A stretch of DNA of 64,000 nucleotides from Aquamicrobium sp. (GTDB taxonomy: Bacteria > Pseudomonadota > Alphaproteobacteria > Rhizobiales > Rhizobiaceae), in assembly GCA_019739225.1 (NCBI GenBank), contig JAHHDT010000003.1, positions 62,001 to 126,000 on the forward strand, written 5' to 3'. This document shows, one piece after another, positions 8,449 to 17,547 of the stretch. The first letter of the stretch is position 1. Each line of letters begins with the position of its first letter. The notes under the pieces are model-generated. The model was not told where the DNA came from, did not search any database, and saw only the letters and a program-made list of their open reading frames with translations. Position numbers and translations under genes: made by a program.

Positions 8449-9185
8449 GACGCAGGCCGAGCGACATAGAGAGGCAGGTGCAGGAGCTCGGGCCATGGTT
8501 CCAGAACATGACAATTGGGGGCATTCAGACCGCCCCAAACCATTTTCTGGGCGATTATCCGCAGGCCAAGTGGAAAGGCTTTGCCCACGTGCTGCCGAAT
8601 GATCTGCAAGGGCGTTCTGTTCTTGAAATTGGCTGCAATGCTGGGTTCTACGCCATCGAGATGAAACGCCGTGGTGCTGGGGAGGTGGTCGCGATCGACC
8701 ATGATGCGCGTTACCTCAAGCAGGCCCGTTTTGCCGCGAAAGAACAGGGACAGGACATCGATTTCCGCCAGATGTCGATTTACGATGTCGCGCGGTTGCA
8801 GCGTCGCTTCGATCTAGTCCTATTCATGGGCGTTTTCTATCACCTGCGCCATCCTTTGCTGGCGCTGGACCTGATCCACGAGCACGTGGCCGACGATCTA
8901 CTGTTGTTCCAATCGCTTTCGCGGGGCTCCGCGTCGGTGTCGCCTATCGCTGAAGATTACCCGATCACGCACTGGGAAATTTTTGATCAGTACGATTACC
9001 CGAAGCTCCACTTTGTCGAGCATCGATATGCCGGAGATCCAACAAATTGGTTTATTCCGAACGCTGCCGCGATGGAAGGTCTACTGCGCAGTTCGGGATT
9101 CCAGGTCGAGGCTCAGCCGGAGCGTGAAGTGTACCTCTGTCGAAAGGTGAAGAGGCCGGCCGCTGTAGAACCACCGCCGTGCTGA
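8445..9185 (+). CDS. SAM-dependent methyltransferase (Rta_06860/TIGR04290-like)
   Basis: This 246-residue class I methyltransferase has motif I as VLEIGCNAGFYAIEM, an acidic VVAIDHD after it and FDLVLFMGVFYHLRHP at motif IV. The overall layout, with a long N-terminal extension containing GGIQTAPNHFLGDYP, resembles CmoB and the small TIGR04290 family, which I recall being tied to glycosyltransferase/epimerase gene blocks like this one. It is the last gene of the operon, with its start overlapping the UXS-like stop. It probably methylates a sugar hydroxyl or carboxyl on the final glycoside; that is inference. It converges with the minus-strand stress genes only 27 bases downstream. Confidence 0.8.
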   Translation: MRRRPSDIERQVQELGPWFQNMTIGGIQTAPNHFLGDYPQAKWKGFAHVLPNDLQGRSVLEIGCNAGFYAIEMKRRGAGEVVAIDHDARYLKQARFAAKEQGQDIDFRQMSIYDVARLQRRFDLVLFMGVFYHLRHPLLALDLIHEHVADDLLLFQSLSRGSASVSPIAEDYPITHWEIFDQYDYPKLHFVEHRYAGDPTNWFIPNAAAMEGLLRSSGFQVEAQPEREVYLCRKVKRPAAVEPPPC

Positions 9186-9212
9186 CAGCGACAGCTGCTG
9201 TTCTTTGGTCTG

Positions 9213-9392
9213 CTATTTACCGTTGAGAGACAGTTGCCTCTTGCGCTCGTTTAGTGCGTGCTGCAACTCCTGCGCTAATATCAGCAGACGCTCGGGAATC
9301 GTTTCTGATTCAATCTGCGCCAGCAGACCTTCGAGCTCGGCAGGTCCCTCATGCTGCTGTGCGCGTAGGCCCAATTTGTCCCGTGAAGCCAT
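9213..9392 (-). CDS. NepR-like anti-sigma factor, 59 aa
   Basis: This short reading frame encodes 59 residues with a helix carrying the block ESETIPERLLILAQELQ and a basic C-terminus. The pattern E-x-(V/I)-P-(E/D)-R-(L/F)-L-x-L is the core of NepR, the protein that holds EcfG sigma factors inactive until phosphorylated PhyR binds it. It follows the EcfG-like sigma gene on the same strand with a gap of about 120 bases, the reverse of the usual nepR-ecfG order. A second, clearly homologous protein lies at 32709-32894; the two share LLILAQ-LQ-AL, and an 18-base block in their leaders is identical. The start is the ATG at 9392. Function as an anti-sigma factor is inferred. Confidence 0.72.
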   Translation of the reverse strand: MASRDKLGLRAQQHEGPAELEGLLAQIESETIPERLLILAQELQHALNERKRQLSLNGK

Positions 9393-9402
9393 GACTTCCC
9401 TA

Positions 9403-9420
9403 TCATTTGATAGTCCCTTC
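9403..9420 (-). promoter_or_regulatory. Conserved leader block upstream of NepR-like gene (copy 1)
   Basis: The minus-strand sequence GAAGGGACTATCAAATGA ends 10 bases before the NepR-like ATG. The same 18 bases occur 15 bases before the second NepR-like ATG at 32709. The block contains an AAGGGA purine run that could bind the ribosome. Its role is unknown. Confidence 0.5.
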
Positions 9421-9513
9421 TATCTGATGTGGAGTCGAACGTCGAGGAATGCAAGGCAAAGACGCGGTAATCAGTGACATTTGCGTGAACTGTAATCGCG
9501 CACGCCATCGGTG

Positions 9514-10059
9514 CTAGGTCCGGCCACGCTCGAAAATACCATCGAAGCTTGTCTCGCCCAGCGCTGCCATCAAAGTCATGCGTGATCGGTTTAGGCGACT
9601 CTTAATGGTTCCAATATTGCAGTTGCACATTTCGGCCGCATCTTTGTAGCTCGTGCCCATGACGCCGACGAGGATTACAACCTCCTTCTGCTGGTCGGGC
9701 AGCCGCTCGATGGCCTCCTTCAATTCGAGGGAACGTATGAACCAATCTTGCGTCGGCCCGATGGCAGGCCGCGAGGACACACAGTCCCCCATCCCGGGCG
9801 CTTCTCGCTTCGCGATAACCACACGACTGTAAAATGTGTTGCGCATGATTGTGAAAAGCCACGACTTCAGACGGGTCCCATGTTGATAGCTGTCGATGTG
9901 GGCTATCGCCTTCATGAGCGTTTCCTGCACCAGGTCGTCAGCGTCCGAGGAGTCTTTGCAAAGGGTACGAGCAAAGCTGCGCAATGCGGGAATAAGAAGC
10001 ACGACCTCCTGCGTGTCCTCGCGCTTCTGATCTTCCCGCACAGAATTCTCGTGTGACAT
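9514..10059 (-). CDS. EcfG-like RNA polymerase sigma factor (general stress response)
   Basis: The 181-residue protein is an ECF sigma factor. Region 2 contains DADDLVQETLMKAI and LKSWLFTIMRNTFYSR, and region 4 contains LPDQQKEVVILVGVMGTSYKDAAEMCNCNIGTIKSRLNRSR, here broken over the HTH. The DADDLVQETL and GTIKSRLNR wording matches the EcfG group, which directs the general stress response of Alphaproteobacteria and reads promoters with GGAAC at -35 and CGTT-like -10 boxes. Many such sites occur in the following 25 kb. A NepR-like gene lies downstream. No PhyR or stress histidine kinase is visible, so the core switch may lie elsewhere and this could be an accessory EcfG paralogue. Confidence 0.88.
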   Translation of the reverse strand: MSHENSVREDQKREDTQEVVLLIPALRSFARTLCKDSSDADDLVQETLMKAIAHIDSYQHGTRLKSWLFTIMRNTFYSRVVIAKREAPGMGDCVSSRPAIGPTQDWFIRSLELKEAIERLPDQQKEVVILVGVMGTSYKDAAEMCNCNIGTIKSRLNRSRMTLMAALGETSFDGIFERGRT

Positions 10060-10103
10060 ATTTTGGCCTCCGACGATCGCGGCTGGTCCCCCGGTAAGTC
10101 GTC

Positions 10104-10128
10104 AATCTATCTACGACGATTAGGTTCC
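10104..10128 (-). promoter_or_regulatory. Possible EcfG-type promoter of the sigma gene (weak)
   Basis: On the minus strand, GGAAC is followed after 16 bases by GATT, 45 bases ahead of the sigma gene ATG. The -10 box departs from the GTT core seen in the other sites of the island, so this is the weakest of the set. If real, the sigma factor activates its own gene. Confidence 0.35.
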
Positions 10129-10640
10129 CATTTTTCTTGCCTATCACGGTGGAACCAGGGGGGAGGTGCCTGCCGGACATGGAGCAAGCGGTCTCCAGTC
10201 AAACCAGCCTCTGGCAAGAATGAAGGGGATCGGCCGTTGCGGGTGGTAGTCGCGTTCGTGGCCCGTACGCTCCAAAGCATGTCCCACGCGCGCCGAGCCA
10301 TTGACCGGACGCAACCGACGTCCATGCGTTATCGCACCGCTCCTGCGGCTCTTACCGTCTATCAAACTGGCGACTTGCTTGGGACCTTGCTGAACCAACA
10401 GCTCTGCTGCGACCTCACGCAGTTGATGACGCAAGCTCAGTTCCCAGGCCAAGCCCATTGCGCACCACAAGGATTCGTCGCGTCGTAGTCGCCTGGCGAA
10501 AAACGACAGGCCGATTACCGATAGATCAGGGGCCGCTCAGTCATCTGCCAACCGGTAGCCCAAACCGCGGACGTCACGGCACCGTTTGCGATCCGCCACT
10601 TCGGGCGTGCTGGAACCGTCATTGAAGCCGCGACACACGC

Positions 10641-10665
10641 GGAACAAAGAACGGAGCAATCTGTT
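10641..10665 (+). promoter_or_regulatory. Putative EcfG promoter upstream of SRPBCC operon
   Basis: GGAAC is followed after exactly 16 bases by TGTT. It lies about 190 bases ahead of the SRPBCC start, so a long leader is implied. Confidence 0.5.
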
Positions 10666-10852
10666 GGCAGGGCCATGATGGGTTCGATCCAGGCTTTCCC
10701 TCCGAAGGGCGGGGAGCCTGGGGCCCAGTCTAAGGACAGGAAATCTCGCATGCAAAGCCAAGTCAGACGCGTTGCGATGAACGGCTGGCCGGGTTTCAGA
10801 GACTGTGTGAAGCGTTCGCCATCAATGCGCACTTGGGACTAAGGAGACCCCC

Positions 10853-11494
10853 ATGTACCATTCACCCCGCCGGTTCGGCGTCCCCCTTGCCCTGAGCCTG
10901 GCACCGCTATCGGGAGGCATCCTGGCAGCGGTCGTCATGCGCAAGCCTCGTCATGTCCATCGCAACGAGGACGCTCCCGAGCGGGCACTTCGCGAGCAGG
11001 AAACGGACGCGCATCGTATCGTTGGAAGGACCGTTACGATCGCCAGACCTCGCGATGAAGTGTACGCGAGGTGGCGCGATTTCCCGCGATTTCCCGACTT
11101 TATGGAGAACGTCAGTCTGGTTGAACCACTCGATGAACGTCGATCGAGATGGCGGGTCGAGGGACCAAGTGGAACCCCCATCGAATTTACCTCGGCGATC
11201 ATCCGGGATGAACCCGGCAAATTGATCGCGTGGGCGTCCGAGGAAGACGCTGCGGTTGCGAACTCCGGGCAGGTCACCTTTCGCGATGCTCCCGGCGGAC
11301 GCGGGACGGAGGTCGACCTCGAAATTGCATATGATCCACCTGGCGGCTCGGTCGGCGCAATGGTCGCAAAGATGTTCCAGCGTGAGCCGAACATTCAGGC
11401 TCGGCGCGACCTCAAACGGTTCAAGCAGCTGATGGAGACCGGAGAGATCGCTACGTCCCGAATGCGTCCCGCCGTTGAACAACTCAAATCATGA
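10853..11494 (+). CDS. SRPBCC (polyketide cyclase/START-like) family protein with N-terminal membrane segment
   Basis: This 213-residue protein has a hydrophobic N-terminal segment (residues about 9-30, [17 protein letters not shown]) and then a SRPBCC domain from about residue 55: [25 protein letters not shown], then a [13 protein letters not shown] strand and a [15 protein letters not shown] strand. These match the COG5637-type cyclase/dehydrase proteins often found beside stress genes in rhizobia. AAGGAG precedes the ATG. It is followed after 10 bases by an alcohol dehydrogenase, so both are likely cotranscribed. Ligand unknown. Confidence 0.82.
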   Translation: MYHSPRRFGVPLALSLAPLSGGILAAVVMRKPRHVHRNEDAPERALREQETDAHRIVGRTVTIARPRDEVYARWRDFPRFPDFMENVSLVEPLDERRSRWRVEGPSGTPIEFTSAIIRDEPGKLIAWASEEDAAVANSGQVTFRDAPGGRGTEVDLEIAYDPPGGSVGAMVAKMFQREPNIQARRDLKRFKQLMETGEIATSRMRPAVEQLKS

Positions 11495-11504
11495 GGAGCA
11501 GACG

Positions 11505-12695
11505 ATGCGAGCACTGACTTGGCACGGCAAGAAAGACGTTCGCGTGGAGACGGTAGAGGATCCAGCGATCGTTAATCCGCGCGACGTGATCCTGAAGATT
11601 ACATCAACCGCGATATGCGGTTCCGACCTGCATCTTTATGATGGGATGATACCTTCAATGCAGGCTGGCGATATTCTGGGCCACGAGTTTATGGGGGAGG
11701 TTGTCGAAACCGGCAAGAGTGTCACGGGGCTCCGCAAGGGCGAGCGCGTGGTGGTGCCATTCGTGATCGCGTGCGGCGCATGCTATCATTGTTCCCGGCT
11801 CCAATATTCCGCGTGCGATAACTCGAATCCGCCTGATAAGGCCGACATCTCCGAGACGTTATACGGTCATCAGATGAGCGGCCTGTTCGGCTATTCTCAC
11901 ATGACCGGCGGCTATGCCGGAGGACAAGCCGAGTATGTGCGAGTGCCCTTCGCAGACGTTGGTCCAATCGCTGTCCCCGATGACCTCGAGGATGATGAGG
12001 TACTGTTTCTTTCGGACATTCTTCCTACGGGCTGGATGGCAGCAGAGAATTGTGAGATCGAGGAAGGCGATACGGTAGCCGTTTGGGGCTGCGGACCGGT
12101 TGGCCTCTTCGCCATCCAGAGCGCCCTGATGATGGGCGCGGCTCGCGTCATCGCCATTGACCACTACCCCCGACGTCTTGAATTGGCTGCAGGGCTCGGT
12201 GCACAAACTATCGACTACACCACCGCAAGCGTCCTTGAAGCTCTGCTGGAAATGACCGGTGGCATTGGTCCTGACGCAGTGATCGATGCCGTGGGGATGG
12301 AGAGTCATGGCTTCTTCGTGGACAATGTCTACGACCGCGCCAAGCAGGCATTGATGCTGGAAACCGACCGCCCCCACGTCTTGCGGGAGGCGCTTATGGC
12401 CTGCCGCAAAGGGGGCCGCGTTTCGATTCCTGGCGTCTACGGCGGACTCATCGACAAGTTTCCGCTGGGAGCGCTGATGCAAAAGGGGCTGACGGTAAAG
12501 ACAGGGCAAACGCACGTTCAGCGCTATCTGCCGCTACTTCTCGAGATGATCCGCGAGAAACGGATCGATACAACCTTCCTGATCAGCCATCGGCTGCCGC
12601 TCGAAAGCGCAGCAGAAGGCTACCGCATGTTTGCCGAACAACAAAACGAGACAACCAAGGTAATTCTCAAGCCCGGCTGGGAGCAGGTTCAATGA
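11505..12695 (+). CDS. Zinc-dependent alcohol dehydrogenase (formaldehyde dehydrogenase-like)
   Basis: The 396-residue medium-chain dehydrogenase has the catalytic-zinc motif [12 protein letters not shown] and GHEFMGEV, a structural-zinc cysteine set ([15 protein letters not shown]) and the NAD motif [15 protein letters not shown]. It resembles glutathione-independent formaldehyde dehydrogenase and threonine-dehydrogenase-like proteins that oxidise alcohols or aldehydes with NAD. The frame opens at a TTG inside the preceding gene; the ATG at 11505 has GAGGAG ten bases ahead and is the natural start. Its stop overlaps the next SDR start. Physiological substrate is unknown; a detoxification role in stress is plausible. 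Confidence 0.88.
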   Translation: MRALTWHGKKDVRVETVEDPAIVNPRDVILKITSTAICGSDLHLYDGMIPSMQAGDILGHEFMGEVVETGKSVTGLRKGERVVVPFVIACGACYHCSRLQYSACDNSNPPDKADISETLYGHQMSGLFGYSHMTGGYAGGQAEYVRVPFADVGPIAVPDDLEDDEVLFLSDILPTGWMAAENCEIEEGDTVAVWGCGPVGLFAIQSALMMGAARVIAIDHYPRRLELAAGLGAQTIDYTTASVLEALLEMTGGIGPDAVIDAVGMESHGFFVDNVYDRAKQALMLETDRPHVLREALMACRKGGRVSIPGVYGGLIDKFPLGALMQKGLTVKTGQTHVQRYLPLLLEMIREKRIDTTFLISHRLPLESAAEGYRMFAEQQNETTKVILKPGWEQVQ

Positions 12696-13471
12696 ACCAT
12701 CCGACCGGTTTAGCCCTCGTCACTGGTGCCTCCACGGGCATCGGCTACGAGTTGGCCCAACGGTGTGCGGAAGATGGATACGACCTCCTGATCGTTGCAG
12801 ATGAACCGGAGATCCACGAGGCGGCCGACCGTATTCGCGCTAAAGGTGCAAGCGTCGTGGCAGCCGAGCTTGATCTGTCAACGGAAGATGGGGTCTTTGC
12901 GCTCTTGCAGCACATCAAGCGGCCTGTCGACTTGCTGCTGGCAAATGCCGGACGGGGTCTAGGTCACACTTTCCTCGACCAAGACATCCCTGAAATCCGA
13001 CGAGTCATAGACACAAATATCACCGGGACGATTCTCTTGGTGCATGCGATCGGCAACCACATGAGGAGGCAACGAGGTGGGCGCATCCTCTTAACCGGAT
13101 CTATCGCCGGCTTCATGCCCGGGAGCTATCAAGCTGTCTACAATGCCACCAAGGCATTTGTGGACAGCTTTTCTTGGGCGCTGCGGGATGAACTGAAAAA
13201 TACGGGAATTACAGTCACCTGTCTGATGCCAGGGCCGACGGATACCGCTTTCTTCGACAGGGCCGAGATGCTTGACACTGACGTTGGCCAGGACGACGGC
13301 AAAGACGATCCCGCAGAGGTTGCGAAACTGGGTTACGAGGCGATGATGGCCGGCGAAGCCGGTGTGGTGACGGGGCTATCGAACAAGGTTCAGGCCGCAT
13401 TGGCTCATGTGATGCCCAAGGGGATGCTTGCCCGCCAGCATCGCAAGATGGCGAAACCTCATGATGAATAA
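12692..13471 (+). CDS. Classical SDR oxidoreductase
   Basis: The 259-residue protein is a classical short-chain dehydrogenase. It has the cofactor motif [11 protein letters not shown] near residue 11, the NAGRG segment after beta-4, the catalytic Ser in LLTGSIAG and the YNATK catalytic pair, followed by [10 protein letters not shown]. The ATG overlaps the alcohol dehydrogenase stop, so it belongs to the SRPBCC-ADH-SDR operon. It should reduce a carbonyl or oxidise an alcohol with NAD(P). Substrate cannot be inferred. Confidence 0.86.
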   Translation: MNHPTGLALVTGASTGIGYELAQRCAEDGYDLLIVADEPEIHEAADRIRAKGASVVAAELDLSTEDGVFALLQHIKRPVDLLLANAGRGLGHTFLDQDIPEIRRVIDTNITGTILLVHAIGNHMRRQRGGRILLTGSIAGFMPGSYQAVYNATKAFVDSFSWALRDELKNTGITVTCLMPGPTDTAFFDRAEMLDTDVGQDDGKDDPAEVAKLGYEAMMAGEAGVVTGLSNKVQAALAHVMPKGMLARQHRKMAKPHDE

Positions 13472-13744
13472 TGCCGGGCTGAATGATCAAGCCGTCGGAC
13501 GGTCCGGGGGCAGCGACGGGCATGCCAGCTCTACCGCCATTCCCTCAAGGCTCCCCCTGCGACAGCCGAGCGTGCGTGCATGTCGGCAGGGCAGGGCAGC
13601 TTGGCCGTTGAGACCCGGTCCCTCTATGGCTCCAGCTGGTCGGGGAAACAAGTGGCGGGTCTGACCGGTGAGGGGGCTCTCGCGGTCCTCTGACTGGGCG
13701 GGTTCAACGCCACGCCTCTCTTGCCACCGGTGGAAGAAGGCTAA

Positions 13745-14314
13745 GTGAAACAAGCAGATAACACGGGCCAGACGCTTAGCTGCGATCCCAACCGGGCCGG
13801 TGATCCCCCCGACGTCAGTCGCGTGCTTGAGGGAAATATTGCAGCGCTCGCGGCACGGCGTCGCCAGGAAGACGCGCAGGCAGGCTTCGAGCAGCGCGTA
13901 TCCCGCCGTGTTACACAATTCGCCGGGTCAATGCACTTCGTCTACCTTCATCTCATCTTCTATGGGTTCTGGATTGTGTCGAACCTCGGATGGACCGGCG
14001 TGGAGCCGTGGGATCCCTCGATGGTCGGCCTCGCTATGATCGCGTCGGTGGAAGCGATTTTCCTATCTACGTTCGTGCTCATTACACAAAACCGCATGTC
14101 AAGCGCCGCAGAGCGTCGCGCGGAACTCGACCTGCAGATCAGCATGTTGTCTGAGCACGAAATCACCCGTCTCATGACCCTGCTGGGCGCCATCGCTGCG
14201 AAGCTGGAGGTTGAACAGGCGCCGGAGGAGGTCGAGGTCGAGCAGGACATCGCACCCGAGCGCGTCATGGACCGGATCGAAACGCTTAACAATTCCACAG
14301 AAAGGACAAGCTGA
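13745..14314 (+). CDS. DUF1003 membrane protein
   Basis: This 189-residue protein matches DUF1003. A soluble N-terminus leads to two membrane segments, roughly FVYLHLIFYGFWIVSNL and MVGLAMIASVEAIFLSTFVLI, followed by the family motif ITQNRMSSAAERRAELDLQ and a coiled, acidic C-terminus (EQAPEEVEVEQDIAPE). The start is a GTG with AAGAAGG five bases ahead. It lies alone, 270 bases after the SDR. Function of the family is unknown. Confidence 0.85.
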   Translation: MKQADNTGQTLSCDPNRAGDPPDVSRVLEGNIAALAARRRQEDAQAGFEQRVSRRVTQFAGSMHFVYLHLIFYGFWIVSNLGWTGVEPWDPSMVGLAMIASVEAIFLSTFVLITQNRMSSAAERRAELDLQISMLSEHEITRLMTLLGAIAAKLEVEQAPEEVEVEQDIAPERVMDRIETLNNSTERTS

Positions 14315-14432
14315 GGAAGCCTGGTTTCAGATTGATGGGGGCTGAGCCGAACAAACCAAGTGCCTGGATGAGCCTCTATCATTTTCCGTATGCAGACGGA
14401 GCCCACCCATCGGAGGTGATGCGACGAACACT

Positions 14433-14457
14433 GGAACATAGCCCTCCTTATGCTGTT
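14433..14457 (+). promoter_or_regulatory. Putative EcfG promoter of SDR gene
   Basis: GGAAC is followed after 16 bases by TGTT, ending 25 bases before the ATG at 14483. Spacing and distance fit a stress promoter for the downstream gene. Confidence 0.65.
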
Positions 14458-14482
14458 CTGCCATTAGAATTGGGAGATTTCC

Positions 14483-15355
14483 ATGCCTCAGAACATCGAT
14501 GAGCAACGGTTGCATCCACCGCTGCCAGAGCAGCACCAGGACATGCCGGGATACACCGGCGAGATGGATCCACTGCCCGACCATGGGGAGCACACCTACC
14601 GCGGAAGTGGAAAACTTGAGGGCCGTGTGGCCCTCATCACAGGTGCGGACTCGGGTATTGGGCGGGCCGTCGCTATCGCGTTCGCCCGCGAAGGCGCCGA
14701 TGTCGTAATATCCTATCTGCAGGAGGATGAGGACGCGCAAGAAACTGCACGTTGGGTCAAGGATGCTGGCCGCCAGGCCGTACTAGCACGCGGCGACATC
14801 GGCGACGAAAATTTCGCGCGCGCATTGGTAAGGCGGACGCTGCAGGAATGCGGTCGTCTCGACATCCTGGTCAACAACGCGGCGCATCAGGCGACGTTCG
14901 AGAAACTCGAGGACATCACGTCGGATGAGTGGGACTTGACCTTCCGCACCAATGTCCATGCCATGTTCTACCTGTGTCAGGAGGCCGTGCAGCACATGGA
15001 ACCGGGCGCTTCGATCATCAACACGTCTTCTATCAACGCCACCAGCCCGTCTCCTTCGCTGCTCGCATATGCCACCACCAAGGGCGCCATTGCCAACTTC
15101 ACCGCGGGGCTGGCCGGGCTCGTCGCAGAACGGGGGATCCGCGTCAATGCCATCGCCCCTGGGCCAATCTGGACACCGCTGATCCCCTCCACCATGCCGC
15201 CTGAGAAGGTGCAGAACTTTGGTAAGAACACGCCGCTCAAGAGACCGGGACAGCCGGCAGAGCTGGCTGCGACCTACGTTCTCCTTGCATCGGGCGACGC
15301 GAGCTACACAACAGGTGCGCTGTACGAAGTGACGGGCGGACGACCAATGCTTTGA
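14483..15355 (+). CDS. SDR oxidoreductase, general-stress-protein/YghA type
   Basis: The 290-residue protein belongs to the SDR subgroup that includes YghA and Bacillus general stress protein 39. It has an N-terminal extension with QQHQDMPGYTGEMDPLPDHGE, the cofactor motif TGADSGIGRAVA, NNAA after beta-4, the catalytic Ser in NTSSINA and Tyr/Lys in YATTKGA, and ends with the family-typical YTTGALYEVTGGRPM. GGGAG precedes the ATG. An EcfG-type promoter sits just upstream and an intrinsic terminator just downstream, so it is probably a single-gene stress transcript. Confidence 0.9.
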   Translation: MPQNIDEQRLHPPLPEQHQDMPGYTGEMDPLPDHGEHTYRGSGKLEGRVALITGADSGIGRAVAIAFAREGADVVISYLQEDEDAQETARWVKDAGRQAVLARGDIGDENFARALVRRTLQECGRLDILVNNAAHQATFEKLEDITSDEWDLTFRTNVHAMFYLCQEAVQHMEPGASIINTSSINATSPSPSLLAYATTKGAIANFTAGLAGLVAERGIRVNAIAPGPIWTPLIPSTMPPEKVQNFGKNTPLKRPGQPAELAATYVLLASGDASYTTGALYEVTGGRPML

Positions 15356-15376
15356 GCATTGAGTGGTGTTCCCGTT

Positions 15377-15406
15377 CCTCGACGTTCCTGTCGAGGTCCG
15401 TTTTTT
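15377..15406 (+). terminator. Rho-independent terminator after SDR gene
   Basis: A 7-bp stem (CCTCGAC / GTCGAGG) with a 6-base loop is followed four bases later by six T residues. It lies 22 bases after the SDR stop. Confidence 0.8.
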
Positions 15407-15518
15407 CGACAGGCTGATCGCGGCGGCACGTTCCTTTTGGGCTGCGCGGAAAGGCCCGTAAATCACGACGCAGATCGACAGAAGGCTCAGCTAGGTCAGA
15501 CGGTGCCTCCAGCGATGT

Positions 15519-15543
15519 GGAACATTCAGTGTGGACGCCTGTT
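15519..15543 (+). promoter_or_regulatory. Putative EcfG promoter of glgE operon
   Basis: GGAAC is followed after 16 bases by TGTT. The site overlaps the extreme 5' codons of the longest glgE frame (GTG at 15517) and points to a transcript starting near 15550, just before the ATG at 15553. Confidence 0.55.
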
Positions 15544-15552
15544 CGGCGGGAG

Positions 15553-17547
15553 ATGAGACCCTTTCGCAAACATACGTCCCCTACTGACCGCTCGGTGGTG
15601 CACCTCTTGCGCTTAGCTGAAGCCCGGCTGGCGATCGAGAGCATCAATATCGAGATTGACAGCGGGCGGTTTGCGTCGAAGGCGGTTGCTGGTCTGCCGC
15701 TGACCATTGAGGCCGACATCTTTTCGGATGGCCATGATCTGCTGGGAGCTGCTGCCCGCTTTCGTCTCGACGCGGAGGATTGGCAGGAAGTGCCTCTGGT
15801 CTTCCTTGAGAACGATCGCTGGGGCGCCGAGATCATTTTCCAGCGCGCTGGAGACGGGGAAGTCGAAATTATTGCGTGGCGAGACATGTTCGCTACCTGG
15901 CAGAAGGACGTCGCAAAGAAAATCGCTGCCGGCCAGGATGTCGGCGTCGAGATCGAGGAGGGACGGCTTCTGACCCTTGCCGCCTTGCCGGCAGATCGGG
16001 GCGATGTTGCAGAGTTGCGGGTATCTTTGAACGAGGCCGAAGGACTTGAGCTTCTCGAGCTGCTTCGTTCAACCGGGATTCGCACCGCTATAGCGGCACA
16101 TGCGCGTCGCACAGACCTTACTCAATACGGACGCGCGCTGTCGGTTCAAGTCGATCGCAAGCTTGCGTCTTTCAGCGCATGGTACGAACTCATGCCCCGA
16201 TCCCACGCTGCGGAGCCGGGCCGGCATGGCACGTTCGATGACGTCATTGCGCGATTGCCTTACGTTCGAGATTTGGGCTTCGACGTACTCTACCTGCCGC
16301 CAATTCACCCAATCGGCCACACGAATCGCAAAGGCCGCAACAACAGCCTGAGGGCGGAGCCTGGCGATCCGGGCAGTCCATACGCGATCGGATCGGCCCA
16401 GGGCGGCCACGACGCAATTCATCCGGAACTTGGCACGCTCGATGATTTTCGCCGCCTCGTCGCTGATGCGGCAAAAGCGGGTCTCGAAATTGCGCTCGAC
16501 TTTGCAATCCAGTGTTCGCCCGACCACCCCTGGATCGCGGCACACCCGGAATGGTTTGACTGGCGGCCGGACGGCACCATCAAATTCGCGGAGAACCCGC
16601 CCAAAAAATACGAGGATATCGTCAACGTCCATTTCTACGGCGAGAGCATACCGGACCTTTGGTTAGCGCTCCGCGACATTGTCCTTTTCTGGATGGATCA
16701 GGGCGTGCGTATCTTTCGCGTCGATAATCCACATACTAAGCCGTTCCCGTTTTGGGAGTGGCTGATCGCTGAAGTCCGCCGCTCTGATCCCGAAGTCATA
16801 TTTCTGTCGGAAGCTTTCACACGTCCGAAGGTAATGAAACGGCTGGCGAAGATTGGATTCTCACAATCTTATTCGTATTTCACCTGGCGTAATACAAAGG
16901 CCGAACTGCAAGAATATGTGGAACAGCTTTATGCCGACGGCATGCGCTATGTCATGCGCCCGAACTTCTTCACCAACACACCGGACATCAATCCGCGTTT
17001 TCTCCAGACTTCCGGTCGATCAGGATTCCGTTCTAGGCTCGTTCTGGCAGCGACGTTGACCGGCAACTACGGAATCTACAGCGGCTTTGAGCTATGCGAA
17101 GCGACACCCGTGCCTGGAAAGGAAGAGTATCTAAATTCGGAAAAGTATGAGATCCGAGATTGGGATTTCGACCGCCCCGGCCACATTAAGGATGACATAA
17201 GGCTCGTCAATCGGCTACGCCGCGAGCATCCGGCGCTCGGGCCCGAAGGCGACCTCGTCTTCCTCAATTTCTGGAACGATGAGGTGCTGTATTACGCTCG
17301 CCGTGAGCGCACGAGCGGCAGCTATCTCCTTTGCCACGTCCTGCTGGATCCCCACAATGTGCAGGAGGGCGAGTTCGAGGTGCCACTTTGGGAGTTCGGG
17401 CAGCCCGACGACGGCGCGATCCTGGTGGAGGACCTCCTACATGGCAATCGCTTCACCTGGCACGGCAAAACCCACCGCCTGCGGCTCGATCCTGAAACCA
17501 GGCCGTACGCAATCTGGCGCTTGATTCCCGAAGATGCGGCGTCATGA
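15553..17547 (+). CDS. glgE: Alpha-1,4-glucan:maltose-1-phosphate maltosyltransferase
   Basis: GlgE extends alpha-1,4-glucan chains with maltose-1-phosphate. The frame shows the GH13_3 layout: an N-terminal beta domain beginning with INIEIDSGRF, the barrel start SAWYELMPRS, YLPPIHPIGHTNRKG, LDFAIQCSPDHPW, the nucleophile Asp in FRVDNPHTKPFPFWEW and the acid/base Glu in FLSEAFTRP. These are GlgE signatures that separate it from amylases. A GTG 36 bases upstream keeps the frame open, but a promoter-like site overlaps it; I therefore prefer the ATG at 15553, although GGGAG lies too close to it. Its stop overlaps the treS start, forming a glgE-treS/mak-glgB operon. Confidence 0.92.
   Translation: MRPFRKHTSPTDRSVVHLLRLAEARLAIESINIEIDSGRFASKAVAGLPLTIEADIFSDGHDLLGAAARFRLDAEDWQEVPLVFLENDRWGAEIIFQRAGDGEVEIIAWRDMFATWQKDVAKKIAAGQDVGVEIEEGRLLTLAALPADRGDVAELRVSLNEAEGLELLELLRSTGIRTAIAAHARRTDLTQYGRALSVQVDRKLASFSAWYELMPRSHAAEPGRHGTFDDVIARLPYVRDLGFDVLYLPPIHPIGHTNRKGRNNSLRAEPGDPGSPYAIGSAQGGHDAIHPELGTLDDFRRLVADAAKAGLEIALDFAIQCSPDHPWIAAHPEWFDWRPDGTIKFAENPPKKYEDIVNVHFYGESIPDLWLALRDIVLFWMDQGVRIFRVDNPHTKPFPFWEWLIAEVRRSDPEVIFLSEAFTRPKVMKRLAKIGFSQSYSYFTWRNTKAELQEYVEQLYADGMRYVMRPNFFTNTPDINPRFLQTSGRSGFRSRLVLAATLTGNYGIYSGFELCEATPVPGKEEYLNSEKYEIRDWDFDRPGHIKDDIRLVNRLRREHPALGPEGDLVFLNFWNDEVLYYARRERTSGSYLLCHVLLDPHNVQEGEFEVPLWEFGQPDDGAILVEDLLHGNRFTWHGKTHRLRLDPETRPYAIWRLIPEDAAS

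Larger units (their letters stand above)
10060..10852 (+). other. Intergenic stretch without a convincing gene
   Basis: About 790 bases lie between the sigma gene and the SRPBCC gene. Open frames on both strands have compositions unlike the neighbouring proteins and no recognisable motif. A minus-strand frame at 10144-10470 has a helical opening (SLRHQLREVAAELLVQQ) but neither a clear start nor a known family. The stretch holds two promoter-like sites, listed separately. Confidence 0.5.

Noticed and set aside
9205-9477. 90-residue plus-strand frame rich in Ser and Cys
   Set aside because: It is antisense to the NepR-like gene, which has a motif and a paralogue; the composition is not protein-like.
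10063-10488. 141-residue plus-strand frame after the sigma gene
   Set aside because: No ribosome binding site, no family resemblance and low-complexity Arg/Gln composition.
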